Shown piece after piece: positions 13,256 to 13,320 of a DNA stretch of 13,320 nt. Under the pieces are notes generated by a model. It worked only from the letters and a program-made list of their open reading frames with translations. It ran no database searches and had not been told where the DNA came from. This stretch comes from Clostridiales bacterium. Its GTDB lineage: Bacteria; Bacillota; Clostridia; Oscillospirales; Acutalibacteraceae. Each line of letters starts with the position of its first letter. Positions within the stretch are counted from its first letter, which is position 1. Where the stretch lies: NCBI GenBank assembly GCA_021200075.1, contig JAJQGZ010000008.1, positions 1-13,320 on the forward strand, written 5' to 3'. A program made the translations under genes and the position numbers.

Positions 13256-13320
13256 TAAGTTTTATTATAATGGCCGATTGTAAAATGAAGTTGAACATCT
13301 AAAAAATCCATAGCGATTGA

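Noticed and set aside
13243..13320. Terminator or new gene after the regulator
   Set aside because: Only weak AT-rich pairing without a G-C stem, and no supported start codon before the window ends.

Overview
The window looks like a chromosomal segment of an anaerobic clostridial Firmicute, most like the Ruminococcaceae/Oscillospiraceae. This rests on a complete Rnf complex in the order C-D-G-E-A-B, AGGAGG-type ribosome binding sites, consensus sigma-A promoters with extended -10 elements, a NusG-domain-II protein and a Gx-family transporter next to Rnf genes, and a short DtxR-type regulator beside feoA/feoB. I cannot fix the genus from sequence alone.

Layout. Positions 1-180 are AT-rich non-coding DNA with an inverted-repeat cluster and TTACAA direct repeats. 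Positions 181-5662 hold the plus-strand rnfCDGEAB operon, tightly spaced or overlapping. Positions 5744-6845 hold a lipoprotein with its own promoter and two internal repeats, closed by a terminator at 6881-6916. Positions 6968-9561 hold a second plus-strand operon: apbE (flavin transferase), a one-pass FMN-binding-like protein, a NusG-domain-II membrane protein and a Gx-family membrane protein. A bidirectional terminator at 9585-9617 separates this from a minus-strand iron operon: feoA2, feoA1, feoB and a Cys-rich FeoB-associated peptide, transcribed from about 12690 down to 9653. A DtxR-family regulator (12856-13242, plus) is divergent from feoA. All coding space is assigned; no tRNA, rRNA, CRISPR, phage or IS gene is visible.

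How it works together. Rnf oxidises reduced ferredoxin, passes electrons through RnfB, RnfC, RnfD, RnfG and RnfA/E to NAD+, and pumps Na+ or H+. RnfD and RnfG need FMN attached covalently to Thr by ApbE, which is encoded just downstream. The window is richer in extracytoplasmic flavin sites than a minimal Rnf system: RnfG carries two complete flavinylation domains, a separate small protein carries a degenerate one, and the lipoprotein carries two domains that look like distant FMN_bind relatives. I infer an extended cell-surface flavin electron-transfer module branching from Rnf. The neighbouring Fe(II) importer would serve the iron demand of the Fe-S-rich RnfB and RnfC. It is probably repressed by the divergent DtxR-type protein through GTTAG-N6-CTAAC sites, two of which lie on the feoA promoter.
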